Positions 29,298 to 39,497 of a stretch of 64,000 bases of DNA are shown piece after piece. A program made the translations under genes and the position numbers. Source of the stretch: Clostridia bacterium (GTDB lineage Bacteria; Bacillota_A; Clostridia; Christensenellales; Aristaeellaceae). Positions within the stretch are counted from its first letter, which is position 1. Each line of letters starts with the position of its first letter. Under the pieces are notes generated by a model that saw nothing but the letters and a program-made list of their open reading frames with translations, had not been told where the DNA came from and ran no database searches. The stretch lies in contig JAGBBE010000205.1 of NCBI GenBank assembly GCA_017938645.1, positions 1 through 64,000 of the forward strand, read 5' to 3'.

Positions 29298-30779
29298 ATG
29301 AATGAAAGCAAATCTTCGCGCCGGCTGCAGATTGCCAGCTGGATTGTTCTGATTCTTTCGCCTTTTCTTCTTCTTGCGCTGATCTCGCTGATTCTCGGCC
29401 AGAATGCCCTGAACGCGCAGCCTGTCTGGCTGGATGAACTCAGCTTCTGGCGCAGTCTGTACAGCTGGAATCAGATGGGTTTTGACACCGGCTACTATGG
29501 CATGTTTGAAGAAACCGCCGCGCTGGGTACGCTGGGCATTTCCGGCCTCGGACCCATCCTGATTTATGGCTGGTTCATCAAGCTGTTTGGCATGAGTCAC
29601 AACACCATCATGCTGTGCAACGCGCTGTGGATTTCCGTGGCCGCCGCTGTTTTCTGCCTCATCCGCAAGCCCCGTCCTGCGGTTGCCTTCAGCCTTGCCG
29701 GTCTTGTGATGGGATACATGCCCATTATCCTCTACAGTCTGACCTCGATGACACAGCTGTTCAACTACGCGCTGATGTTCTTCTATCTCGCGTTCCTGCT
29801 GAACTATCAGGAGAAGCGTTCTCCCTGGGCATTTGCGCTGGGCTGCATCACGGTTGTCTTTGGATGTCTGTACAGCCCGATGTACTGCGTGCTGTTCATC
29901 CCGATGGTGATGTTCTTCAGCCGTTACCAGTTTGGCTGGCGCATGGTACTCTCCGCCATCATCGCAATCCTGCTCTCTGCGCTTTGCTGCTTTCTCAGTC
30001 AGCTCGCTGCCGCGCCCAATGCACAGGGCTTCCCTTATCACCTGATCCGCGCTGAGAATCTGGATACCTTCATTCACATGCTTCTCAGTCACAGCAAGGC
30101 CAATCTGCTGGATTACTTCCGCTCCACCGGCAGCATCATGCAGGATGCCTTCCGCGTGCTGTATATGGGCACTACGCTTCTGTGCCTGCTGGGCAGCTTT
30201 ATGGCGCTGGAGCGCAGAGGTTTCAAGCCTGTGCATGTCACCTTCGGCTACCGTCCGCCATTCTTCTCCTGCTTCCTGCTGCTGGTCGCCGCCTTTGGCA
30301 TCACGATCATGCTGCATGAGGCCTACGACTGGCGCGACTACCGCCGTCTGGCCCCGTATCTTTGGCTGGTCATTGCGTTCTTCATCACACGGCACCGCTT
30401 CACGCTTCCGGTTGTGTCTCTTGCTGCCTGCGCAGCTACAGTCGTGCTTCTGTTCACGATTCCCGCCGTTGGCGCTTTCGGTGATGCCGATCGTCTGACC
30501 GCGCCTGCACCTTCTGTAAGTATCACAGAGGTTGCTGAAGCTATCGTCTATGACGAAACTGCCGATGATCCTTTTGCCAACACCATACGCATTGACGTGC
30601 ATAACCTGCAGCTGATGCAAGAGATTCATCCCGGTATGGGCATGCAGTATGGCTGGTTTACCACCGACACCACCGGCAAGAGCCGCTGGATCCTGACAGA
30701 CCAGCTCAAGTGTCCGGTAAGCGGGTATGAAAAGGTGCTTGATACGGGAGATTACAAGGTTTACAGGCATATTGATTAA
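29298..30779 (+). CDS. Polytopic membrane protein, GT-C glycosyltransferase-like
   Basis: 493 residues with about ten hydrophobic helices between residues 10 and 395, then a soluble C-terminal domain of about 95 residues. After the first helix comes PVWLDELSF; an acidic Asp-Glu pair at this place is the catalytic hallmark of GT-C enzymes that use polyprenyl-phosphate sugars. A second cluster, YDWRDYRR, lies near residue 345. I infer a membrane glycosyltransferase acting on the outer face, but did not recognise the specific family. AAAGGA lies upstream of the ATG; the gene stands alone with its own promoter and terminator. Confidence 0.55.
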   Translation: MNESKSSRRLQIASWIVLILSPFLLLALISLILGQNALNAQPVWLDELSFWRSLYSWNQMGFDTGYYGMFEETAALGTLGISGLGPILIYGWFIKLFGMSHNTIMLCNALWISVAAAVFCLIRKPRPAVAFSLAGLVMGYMPIILYSLTSMTQLFNYALMFFYLAFLLNYQEKRSPWAFALGCITVVFGCLYSPMYCVLFIPMVMFFSRYQFGWRMVLSAIIAILLSALCCFLSQLAAAPNAQGFPYHLIRAENLDTFIHMLLSHSKANLLDYFRSTGSIMQDAFRVLYMGTTLLCLLGSFMALERRGFKPVHVTFGYRPPFFSCFLLLVAAFGITIMLHEAYDWRDYRRLAPYLWLVIAFFITRHRFTLPVVSLAACAATVVLLFTIPAVGAFGDADRLTAPAPSVSITEVAEAIVYDETADDPFANTIRIDVHNLQLMQEIHPGMGMQYGWFTTDTTGKSRWILTDQLKCPVSGYEKVLDTGDYKVYRHID

Positions 30780-30790
30780 ACTCTTATACG

Positions 30791-30830
30791 AGAACAGCCA
30801 CGGTTCGCTGTGGCTGTTCTGTATTTTGTT
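30791..30830 (+). terminator. Rho-independent terminator after the GT-C-like gene
   Basis: Perfect 11-bp stem AGAACAGCCAC/GTGGCTGTTCT with 8-nt loop, followed by GTATTTTGTT. Confidence 0.85.
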
Positions 30831-30869
30831 TATAACACGCTAATTCGTCAGCCGAACAGGAGATAGACA

Positions 30870-31439
30870 ATGTTTTACCATGCTTCTTCAACAAAAGATA
30901 TTTCCATTCTTGAACCAAGAATCTCAAATCATAATACTCCACTGATCTATTTCTCAAAAAAAAGAGAAAATGTTTTGGTGTATCTTAGTAATGCTGTCGA
31001 AAAGTATTGTAAGGATACTTGTTTTCCATATGATGGCATTTGGAAGAAATGGGCCTCATATGGCTTTGATAAAAACGGCTTACTATATATAGAAGAGTAT
31101 TACCCCAATGCTTTGGAAACGACATATAAAGGTGTATCCGGATATATTTATTCTGCTTTGGGCATAGAAGAGTCAAGTTTTGATCTCCAAATTCCATATG
31201 GGGCTACCAGTATCAGTCCGGTGAAAGTAACAGGTGTCGAATACATACCGGATGCATATCTTTCTATTATGGAAGCAGAAAACAAGGGACTCATCAAAGT
31301 CATTCGATATGAAGAATTATCCGAAGGTACGTTGAAATGGCTTAACAAAACGATTCGGAAGGAGTACGAACAATTTTCAGATCATCCGGAATACAGACAT
31401 TTCCTTCGCGGCAATTTTCCTGATCTGTTTGAAGAATGA
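30870..31439 (+). CDS. Unrecognised 189-residue protein, AT-rich gene
   Basis: 189 residues, no signal peptide or membrane segment. The start MFYHASSTKDISILEPRISNH, then LIYFSKKRENVLVYLSNAVEKY, recalls small uncharacterised proteins opening with a Tyr-His-Ala/Gly-Ser motif that may adopt an ADP-ribosyltransferase-like fold, but I cannot confirm this. The gene is clearly AT-richer than its neighbours, uses ATA, AGA and TTA codons that are rare around it, and is enclosed by two strong terminators. This suggests recent horizontal arrival. The start follows ACAGGAGATAGACA. Confidence 0.7.
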   Translation: MFYHASSTKDISILEPRISNHNTPLIYFSKKRENVLVYLSNAVEKYCKDTCFPYDGIWKKWASYGFDKNGLLYIEEYYPNALETTYKGVSGYIYSALGIEESSFDLQIPYGATSISPVKVTGVEYIPDAYLSIMEAENKGLIKVIRYEELSEGTLKWLNKTIRKEYEQFSDHPEYRHFLRGNFPDLFEE

Positions 31440-31446
31440 CATATAC

Positions 31447-31487
31447 AAAGAAACGATCTGCGATAACTCACAGATCGTTTCTTTTAT
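31447..31487. terminator. Bidirectional terminator
   Basis: Perfect 14-bp stem AAAGAAACGATCTG/CAGATCGTTTCTTT with a 10-nt loop. It serves the AT-rich gene (plus) and the end of the opp operon (minus). Confidence 0.88.
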
Positions 31488-31699
31488 TTACCTTGCTACA
31501 AAGAAGAACCCAAACCCTGCAATCGCCAGCAAAAACAGCAGCGCCGCAGGCACCAGCACGATCAAAGCGGAAATGATCATCGCCGGCAGATCGCCCTTCT
31601 CCAGTTTGTTGCCGAGCTCATCATCCTCAAGCGCTTTCGGAGAAGCGGCGTTTTTCTCCTTCAAGTCCTTCATCTGCTTGTCGTACTTGCGCTGAAAGA

Positions 31700-31703
<4 letters not shown>
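31488..31703 (-). CDS. Small single-span membrane protein closing the opp operon
   Basis: 71 residues. A charged cytoplasmic N-terminus (FQRKYDKQMKDLKEKN, then EDDELGNKLEKG) is followed by one strongly hydrophobic helix from about residue 41 (AMIISALIVLVPAALLFLL) to the end. I chose a GTG start (VIFQRKYDK) overlapping the oppF stop as GTGA, with AAGGAGG eight bases upstream. I do not recognise the family. The coupling to oppF suggests an accessory of the peptide transporter, perhaps regulating or anchoring the ATPase. Confidence 0.75.
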
Positions 31704-33227
<1,524 letters not shown>

Positions 33228-33247
<20 letters not shown>

Positions 33248-34226
33248 GGCGCTCCTCCTTCCTTGCATAGAAGCAGCGTACCTGCTGTCCGGGCGCGACC
33301 TCTACGAGATCGGGCTCTTCTTCCATGCACTTCTTGGTGCAGTACTTGCAGCGCGGAGCAAACTTGCAGCCCTTGGGCAGATCCAGCGGATGCGGAACCG
33401 CGCCGGGGATAGCGTCCAGACGCTCATTGGCGGGCGTATCCAGACGCGGGATGGAAACCATCAGGCCTTCGGTGTAGGGATGAGAGAACTCATTCTTGCC
33501 GAAGATCGTACGGGCGGGAGCCAGTTCAACCACCTGACCGCAGTACATAACGGCCACGTCATCGGCCATCTGGGCGATAACGCCGAGGTCATGGGTGATG
33601 AACAGAATGGACGTGCCATGCTCACGCTTGAGCTCGTTCATCAGCTTCAGGATCTGAGCCTGAATGGTTACGTCCAGAGCGGTGGTGGGCTCGTCGGCGA
33701 TGAGCAGCTTGGGCTGACAGGCCAGAGCCATGGCGATCATAACGCGCTGACGCATGCCGCCGGACAGCTGATGAGGATACTGCTTGGCAACCACTTCAGG
33801 ATTGGGGATCTTGACGTCCTTGAGCATTTCGATGACCTTTTTCTTGGCCTCTTCCTTGCTCATGCCCTGATGGATGATGAAGGGCTCAGCAACCTGCTTT
33901 TCCACCGTGAAAACGGGGTTAAGGCTGGTCATGGGCTCCTGGAAAATAACGGAGATGTCGTTGCCGCGGATCTTGTACATCTCATTGCGGGTGAGCTTGC
34001 TCAGATCCTTGCCGTCAAAATGGATGCTGCCGGAATCGATGTAGCCATTGCCGTCCAGCAGCTGCAGGATGCTCATGGCGGACACGCTCTTGCCGGAGCC
34101 AGACTCGCCCACGACGCCCAGCGTCTTGCCGGGCTCAACGCTGTAGCTGACGTCGTTGACGGCCTTTACGATGCCGCGCTTGGTGGTGAAAAAGGTCTTG
34201 AGGTGATTCAGTTCCAAAAGTGCCAT
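33228..34226 (-). CDS. oppD: Oligopeptide ABC transporter ATP-binding protein OppD
   Basis: 332 residues, normal for OppD. Walker A GESGSGKSV, Q-loop VIFQEPMTSLNP, signature LSGGMRQRV, Walker B LLIADEPTTALD, and the C-terminal CKFAPRCKYCTKKC cysteine cluster. It drives peptide uptake together with OppF. The start MALLELNHLK has AAGGAGG nine bases upstream; an ATG two codons earlier is too close. Unlike OppF it has no insertion. Confidence 0.95.
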
Positions 34227-34240
34227 CTTCATCCACCTCC

Positions 34241-36106
34241 TTAACGTTCAGCGCTCTTGGGATCGACCGCGTCACGCAGGCCGTCGCCAATCATATTGAT
34301 GCAGATGGTACACAGACCGAAGACCACAGCGGGGAACACCCAGCGCCACCAGTACTGCTGGATAACCACGGAGTTGTTCGCGCCGTTGAGCAGGTTGCCC
34401 CAGGTGGGCTGAGGCAGCGGAATGCCGAAGCCCAGGTAGCTCAGCGTGGATTCGGTGAGCATGCAGGTTGCGAAGTCCAGCGTCATGCTGACCAGCAGGA
34501 TGGAAAGCACGTTGGGCAGGATGTGACGGAAAACAATCGTCTTTTCCTTGATGCCCATTGCCTTGGCGGCGGTTACGTATTCCATTTCACGCTGAGCCAG
34601 AATCTGTGCACGAACCAGACGGCAGGTGCCGGTCCAGCTCAGAACACCAAGCACGACCATGATCAGATACATCTTCTGGTTGGAAGTCATGCTGGAACCG
34701 ATAACGGCGGACAGGATCATGGCGAACGGGATGAAGGGCAGACCGCCCACGATCTCAGAAACACGCATGATCAGCAGGTCAACCTTGCCGCCGAAGTAAC
34801 CGGCCATGCCGCCCAGCAGCACGCCGATGATGGTGGCAATGACAACGGAGATGGCACCAACCGTCATGGTTACGCGGCCGCCGTTGATAACGCGGGTGAG
34901 CATGTCGCGGCCCAGGTCATCGGTGCCCATCAGGAAGCCCTTGAGGCCCCAGGTGTGCACATTGCCTTCGGTGTCCACGGCATAGTTCTGGAAGTTGCCC
35001 ACGTACAGGCTTTCCACCTGCTTGCCTTCCAGAGAGGCGGGCACTTCGATCTGCTTGTGCTTGTTGTTGCCCCAGGAAACCACGGAGCCGTCTTCCAGCA
35101 GAGCCGTGAAGTGATAGCGGCCGCCGTAGATCTTGCTGACAGGAGAGGTGAACTCAGGCACATTGGCTTCGCCCTTCACGGCGTTGCCCCATACATGAAC
35201 GGTGCCGTCCTCAGCCACAGCCGCCACGGCGCTGCCGGTGGAGGCGATGTCCTTGAACTTCACGTTCTTGAGCTTCTTGGGAAGCAGGAAGGGGCTGCCC
35301 TTGTCCTTGTAGCCGGTGTAGACCACAGAGCCGTCCTTCATGAGGCAGATATACTCATTGGAGGTCAGCGCTACCTTGGCAACCTTGCCCTGGTACTGCT
35401 TGCGGATCTTGACGTCGGCCATGTTGGAGTTGCCCCACAGGTGCAGGGTGCCGTCGCTGGAGAGCGCTGCGGAGAACTGGTTGCTGGCCTCAAGCTGGAT
35501 GATGTCCCACTCTTCATCCGTCTTGCCCTTCGCGGCGTTCTTCATGTACTTGTTCATGTCGGTGGAGTACTTGTCCTGCTGCAGGCGGGTGTTGCCCCAC
35601 ACATACATCTGGCCGTTTGCATCCATCGCCACGACGTGGTCAGCGCCGGCGGCAAGGCGTACGATTTCCGCATTCTGAACCTCTTCAGGAATATCCTTGA
35701 GGTCGATCTTGTCGGTGATGCGGGTGACGCCCCAGGTATGGATCTTGCCGTTCTTGTCCAGACCGATACCATAGGTATTGCCGGGAGCAATGTCGGCCAC
35801 GTTGCCCTTCATTTCTTCAGGCAGCTTCATCATGTTGTAGCCCGGAGGCAGGTTGATGAGCGTGGAGTCCTGATCGGAAAGATCCAGCGGGAAGAAGGCA
35901 GGACCAACGGTTACAAACAGGAAGATCAGGATGAACACAGTCAGGCCCACCTGAACGGTGCGCTTGGCAAAGAAGTTCTTGGCCATCATCTTGAAAGGCG
36001 TCTGAACCTGCTCTTCCTTCAGCAGATCCTGCACCTCCTTGGCAGGGCCAAAGAACATACGCTTGAACCAGCGGACGAGGAAAAACTCTTTTTTCTTGCT
36101 GCTCAT
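34241..36106 (-). CDS. oppC: Oligopeptide ABC transporter permease OppC with an inserted seven-repeat RCC1 beta-propeller
   Basis: 621 residues against about 300 for normal OppC. The N-terminal cytoplasmic part (EFFLVRWFKRMFFGPAKE) and first helix (about 53-73) are followed by a 289-residue insert (101-389), then by the usual OppC sequence resuming at MGTDDLGRDMLTRVINGGR. The remaining helices include the ATPase-contact EAA loop (AAKAMGIKEKTIVFRHILPN, 513-532) and the normal end (GDGLRDAVDPK). The insert holds seven RCC1-type repeats. The loop after helix 1 is outside the membrane in this family, so the propeller faces the binding protein or cell wall. It is co-transcribed with oppB (17 bases) and oppD (14 bases). 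Confidence 0.93.
   Translation of the reverse strand: MSSKKKEFFLVRWFKRMFFGPAKEVQDLLKEEQVQTPFKMMAKNFFAKRTVQVGLTVFILIFLFVTVGPAFFPLDLSDQDSTLINLPPGYNMMKLPEEMKGNVADIAPGNTYGIGLDKNGKIHTWGVTRITDKIDLKDIPEEVQNAEIVRLAAGADHVVAMDANGQMYVWGNTRLQQDKYSTDMNKYMKNAAKGKTDEEWDIIQLEASNQFSAALSSDGTLHLWGNSNMADVKIRKQYQGKVAKVALTSNEYICLMKDGSVVYTGYKDKGSPFLLPKKLKNVKFKDIASTGSAVAAVAEDGTVHVWGNAVKGEANVPEFTSPVSKIYGGRYHFTALLEDGSVVSWGNNKHKQIEVPASLEGKQVESLYVGNFQNYAVDTEGNVHTWGLKGFLMGTDDLGRDMLTRVINGGRVTMTVGAISVVIATIIGVLLGGMAGYFGGKVDLLIMRVSEIVGGLPFIPFAMILSAVIGSSMTSNQKMYLIMVVLGVLSWTGTCRLVRAQILAQREMEYVTAAKAMGIKEKTIVFRHILPNVLSILLVSMTLDFATCMLTESTLSYLGFGIPLPQPTWGNLLNGANNSVVIQQYWWRWVFPAVVFGLCTICINMIGDGLRDAVDPKSAER
34940..35806 (-). other. 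RCC1-type seven-blade propeller domain inside OppC
   Basis: Residues about 101-389. Seven repeats have the RCC1 form xxIxxGxxHxxAlxxdGxvyxWG, ending near residues 126 (KIHTWG), 171 (QMYVWG), 225 (TLHLWG), 265 (VVYTG), 307 (TVHVWG), 346 (SVVSWG) and 387 (NVHTWG). Seven is the blade number of a complete RCC1 fold. The fourth repeat has lost the Trp. Confidence 0.88.
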
Positions 36107-36123
36107 TGTTTTTTCCTCCTTCC

Positions 36124-37146
36124 TTACTTATCGACGCGTACACGGGGATCAACCAGACCGTAGCTGATATCGATCAGCAGCGAGCCAGTCAGAGAAACAA
36201 CAGAATAGAACATCTGGATGGCCAGAACCAGCTCAAAGTCGTTGTTGTTCAGACCCTGCCAGTACAGTCGGCCCATGCCGCTGAGGCCAAAGGTGTTCTC
36301 AATAACAACGGAACCAGAGAAAATGCTGAGGAACCAGCCAAGAATACTGGTGATAACAGGCAGCAGCGCGTTACGCCAGGCGTGGGAATAAATAACGACT
36401 TTTTCGCGGAGACCCTTGGCGCGGGCAGTGCGGATATAGTCCATGCTCAGGGATTCGATCATGGCAGAGCGCACATAGCGGGTCATTCCGCCAAGCGAGC
36501 CAAAGGTCATAACGATAACGGGAAGACAGATGTGATAAAGCTTATCAACGAAGGCTTCCCAATTGTTTGCGTATTCAATGCCGGCCGTTTTGATGCCCAT
36601 TACCGGGAAGATGCGCCAGTAGACGCAGAAGAAGAACATGAAAACGAGCGCAATAATGTATACCGGGAGAGAGTATCCCAGCATGGTGACCACCTGCGTG
36701 GTCTTGTCAAAACGCTTGCCTTTGTGCACAGCACAATAGATACCCAGCGGAATCGTTATGCTGAGTGCGGCAATGGTAGAGAAAATGTTGATAAAAATGG
36801 TGTTGCTCATCGGGTCCACAATGGCCTCGATGACGTCACGCTTGAAGAACTGGGAGTAACCGAAGTTACCCTGCAGCATGCCGTTGAAAGTCTTGCCGTC
36901 CGTATCGGTCCACAAACCCATCCAACGCAAATAACGCACGACCAGCGGATCGTCCAGACCCATCTGTGCGCGCAGCTGCTTATACTGCATTTCATACTGT
37001 TCCGGCTTCAAAGTCTGACGCAGGGGTTCCAGCTCAGCTCTGGCCGGGTCACTGGGAATCAGGTTATAAAGCGAATACATCAGAAAGGATACAATGAGGA
37101 ATACCACAACGATGTATGCGCAGCGCTTGAGTATATACTTGCCCAT
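36124..37146 (-). CDS. oppB: Oligopeptide ABC transporter permease OppB
   Basis: 340 residues with six predicted helices. The N-terminus YILKRCAYIVVVFLIVSFLMYSLYNLIPSDPA is typical of OppB/DppB; GLDDPLVVRYLRW and QGNFGYSQFF are conserved soluble-loop motifs. The EAA loop is YIRTARAKGLREKVVIYSHAWRNALLP. It ends YGLVDPRVRVDK. It pairs with OppC. A 10-bp GC-rich hairpin separates it from oppA upstream. Confidence 0.95.
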   Translation of the reverse strand: MGKYILKRCAYIVVVFLIVSFLMYSLYNLIPSDPARAELEPLRQTLKPEQYEMQYKQLRAQMGLDDPLVVRYLRWMGLWTDTDGKTFNGMLQGNFGYSQFFKRDVIEAIVDPMSNTIFINIFSTIAALSITIPLGIYCAVHKGKRFDKTTQVVTMLGYSLPVYIIALVFMFFFCVYWRIFPVMGIKTAGIEYANNWEAFVDKLYHICLPVIVMTFGSLGGMTRYVRSAMIESLSMDYIRTARAKGLREKVVIYSHAWRNALLPVITSILGWFLSIFSGSVVIENTFGLSGMGRLYWQGLNNNDFELVLAIQMFYSVVSLTGSLLIDISYGLVDPRVRVDK

Positions 37147-37178
37147 ATGGCCTAGCCCCTTCTACCCTCCGTGAACAA

Positions 37179-37204
37179 GAGGGCGGGCTGTTGTGCCCGC
37201 CCTC
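37179..37204 (-). promoter_or_regulatory. GC-rich hairpin between oppA and oppB
   Basis: Perfect 10-bp stem GAGGGCGGGC/GCCCGCCCTC with a 6-nt loop and no T-tract on the minus strand. Its position parallels the livK-livH stem: after the binding-protein gene and before the permeases, fitting higher output of the binding protein. Confidence 0.75.
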
Positions 37205-37246
37205 CCGCGTCACAGAGACTTATTGGTTTTGAACCGCCGTTAAATC

Positions 37247-39142
37247 TTATTCAGCAACGGTGGCGTACAGGATGGCCTGGTTGAAATCCCAGAAGGAATC
37301 CTGAGTGTAGTTCTCCAGCCAGTCGGGGTACACGGTGATGTAGATGTTGGAGTACAGCGGAACCTGGGGCATCAGGCTGTTCCAGCGCTGGATGTACTGC
37401 TGCCAGAGGATCAGGTGAGTATCGGGATCGTCGGACTCAACGCCGTAAACCATCTGCATGGTCAGCCAATCCAGCACGTCGTCGAACAGGTAGTTCAGGT
37501 TGTAGCCCAGAGCAACCAGTTCGGGATCGGAGGTGAAGGAGTAGGACTGATCGTACAGGGGAGTGAAGTTGGTGGCGAGGTTGAACATGCCGTAGGTGGG
37601 CACGCCGTACTTGTCGCCCTGAGAAGCGTCACGATAGTAGAAGTTGAGCAGCTCGGTGAAGGTCATGACGTTCTGGTTGATCTGCATACCGGCAGCCTTG
37701 GTGGCGTCGGCCTCAGCCAGCATAACCTTCAGAAGGTCAGACACGCTGTTGCCTTCGGAGGAGGACCACTCGATGGTCAGGGGCATCAGGACGGTGCCGT
37801 CGGCCAGAGTGATGTTGTGCACGTAGGTGCCGGCTTCTTCAGCGGTAACCTTCTTGTGACGGATGTTGCCTTCGGTCCACTCGGAGCCGTCAGCATTGTA
37901 GATCCAGCCATCTTCAACCAGCAGGGCAACAGCCTCTTCGGGGTTGTAGGTGTAGGGATCGAGGTTCTCGTTGAGCCACTCTTCGGAATCCTGGTACTGC
38001 CACAGGCCAGTGCCGTAGGGTCCGTTCACAACGCCGCCCCAGCCGAGGCAGAAGGTGTTGGCGAACTCGTTACGGTCAAGCAGCTTGATGATGGCCTGAC
38101 GAACGGGCAGGAACTGGGTGGGACCAAAGTCGCAAGCGAAGTTGATCATGCCGTAGCCGGGACGGTCGAACTGCACGTAGTCGAAGCCGCCTTCAGCGAT
38201 GATGTCCAGAGCGGTGTTGATCTGGGAGCCATCGGTCATGGTGTCGTAGAAGTTGAAGGAGCCGGTCTTCAGAGCGTCAGCCCAGGTGGCGTCCTCAGCC
38301 TTCACGATGACGATCTTCTCGATGGAAGGCTTCTGGCCTTCGAAGTTGCCAACGTAGTTGGGGTTGATGGTGAAGGTAGCCTGCAGAGCAGCCTTGTCGA
38401 ACTCGACCAGGTTGTAGGGGCCAGCGGAAACGCGGTCGGGGCCAGCATAGAAGCGAACCTTTTCCACGTGATCCTTCAGAGCTTCAGCGGTGAAGTCGCC
38501 AGCGATGTAAGCGCCTTCGCCGTCGTCCTTCAGCTCGTAGCCTTCGCCCAGCCAGTAGTTGATGTCATGGGCGGTCCAGGCAGCGTAGTTGAGGTCGAAG
38601 AAGTAGGGCAGGTATTCGGCTTCGACGGTCACGGAGAAGGTGTAGTCGTCGATCAGGCGCACGCCGGAGACGTAGGGCACTTCGCCGTTCTTGTAAGCCT
38701 CGCCGCCAACGAAGGTGGTGCTGGCGGTGGACTTGCCGCCCAGCTCAGCCAGAACGCTGGAGCAAGCCCAGACAGCGTCCCAAGCAAAGTCAGCAGCCTT
38801 GATTTCCTTGCCGTTGTTGTAGACCAGACCCTCATTGATGGTGATGGTGTAGGTCTTGGAACCGTCGGTGTTTTCCTCGGTGGTGAGGTCGGCAGTGACG
38901 GTCTCGTTGACGATCAGAGCGCCGCCCTGGTCAGTCACAACGGTGGTGGTGTCGTCCGCCATGTTGCGGATCATGTTGTCGGTGGCGTTGTTGGTCCAGT
39001 AGCTGGTGTACCAGAAGTCGCCGCCGATTTCGGTGGTGGAACCGTAGATGATGGTGCCCTTCTCAGCAGCGGTCTCGGCCATAGCGGGAGCCATGGACAG
39101 GATCATGCACAGAGCCAGAAGCATAGCAAGCATCTTCTTCAT
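37247..39142 (-). CDS. oppA: Oligopeptide ABC transporter substrate-binding protein OppA (SBP family 5)
   Basis: 631 residues. Signal peptide KKMLAMLLALCMILSMAPAMA, cleaved before ETAAEKG. The solute-binding family 5 fold shows TITINEGLVYNNGKEIKAADFAWD near residues 97-120 and later SAGPYNLVEFD. The only early cysteine (residue 12) is inside the hydrophobic core and not in a lipobox, so the protein is not expected to be a lipoprotein. Acidic overall, as usual for exported proteins. AGGAGGA lies upstream of the ATG. First gene of oppABCDF; ligands are probably peptides. Confidence 0.94.
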   Translation of the reverse strand: MKKMLAMLLALCMILSMAPAMAETAAEKGTIIYGSTTEIGGDFWYTSYWTNNATDNMIRNMADDTTTVVTDQGGALIVNETVTADLTTEENTDGSKTYTITINEGLVYNNGKEIKAADFAWDAVWACSSVLAELGGKSTASTTFVGGEAYKNGEVPYVSGVRLIDDYTFSVTVEAEYLPYFFDLNYAAWTAHDINYWLGEGYELKDDGEGAYIAGDFTAEALKDHVEKVRFYAGPDRVSAGPYNLVEFDKAALQATFTINPNYVGNFEGQKPSIEKIVIVKAEDATWADALKTGSFNFYDTMTDGSQINTALDIIAEGGFDYVQFDRPGYGMINFACDFGPTQFLPVRQAIIKLLDRNEFANTFCLGWGGVVNGPYGTGLWQYQDSEEWLNENLDPYTYNPEEAVALLVEDGWIYNADGSEWTEGNIRHKKVTAEEAGTYVHNITLADGTVLMPLTIEWSSSEGNSVSDLLKVMLAEADATKAAGMQINQNVMTFTELLNFYYRDASQGDKYGVPTYGMFNLATNFTPLYDQSYSFTSDPELVALGYNLNYLFDDVLDWLTMQMVYGVESDDPDTHLILWQQYIQRWNSLMPQVPLYSNIYITVYPDWLENYTQDSFWDFNQAILYATVAE

Positions 39143-39436
39143 TGTTCGTGTCCTCCTCTATTATTTTCTGCCAGAAACAGTTATCGTATTCTAGCCTATC
39201 TATTTTCTCATAAATGTTCACAAAAAGCAATACATATTTCCCGGTCAGCCAAGAAAATTGTGCATTTTTTCGAAAGCCAACTTGCAAAATTCCTATATAT
39301 GAAAAGCAAATCAGATCAAAATTGCAAGTTCTCCGTGTCCAATAGCTGAAACCCCTGCATAAATCTTTTTTTCGCCAATTTTCTGTCAATGATGATTACA
39401 TCGATTCGGGTGTGTATTTGCTGTTTTTCCTATGGT
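39143..39436. other. AT-rich divergent intergenic region upstream of oppA
   Basis: About 290 AT-rich bases between oppA (minus) and the promoter of the M32 gene (plus). It must hold the oppA promoter, but I found no convincing -35/-10 pair on the minus strand; a TAGAAT box near 39190 has only poor -35 partners. No gene or RNA structure was recognised. Confidence 0.5.
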
Positions 39437-39465
39437 TTGACAGGAAAAGTATCCTTATATATAAT
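39437..39465 (+). promoter_or_regulatory. Consensus sigma-A promoter of the M32 carboxypeptidase gene
   Basis: TTGACA, 17 bases, TATAAT: a perfect consensus promoter, with the -10 box 32 bases before the ATG. It predicts strong constitutive transcription. Confidence 0.88.
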
Positions 39466-39497
39466 GGTTGCAGCAAACAGAAAGAAGGGATCTCACC

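Noticed and set aside
34940..35806. RCC1 segment as an independent gene inserted in oppC
   Set aside because: It has no start codon with a ribosome binding site or stop of its own and stays in frame with permease sequence on both sides.
37415..39349. 644-codon plus-strand frame opposite oppA
   Set aside because: Gly/Val/His-rich antisense shadow; oppA has a signal peptide and family motifs on the other strand.
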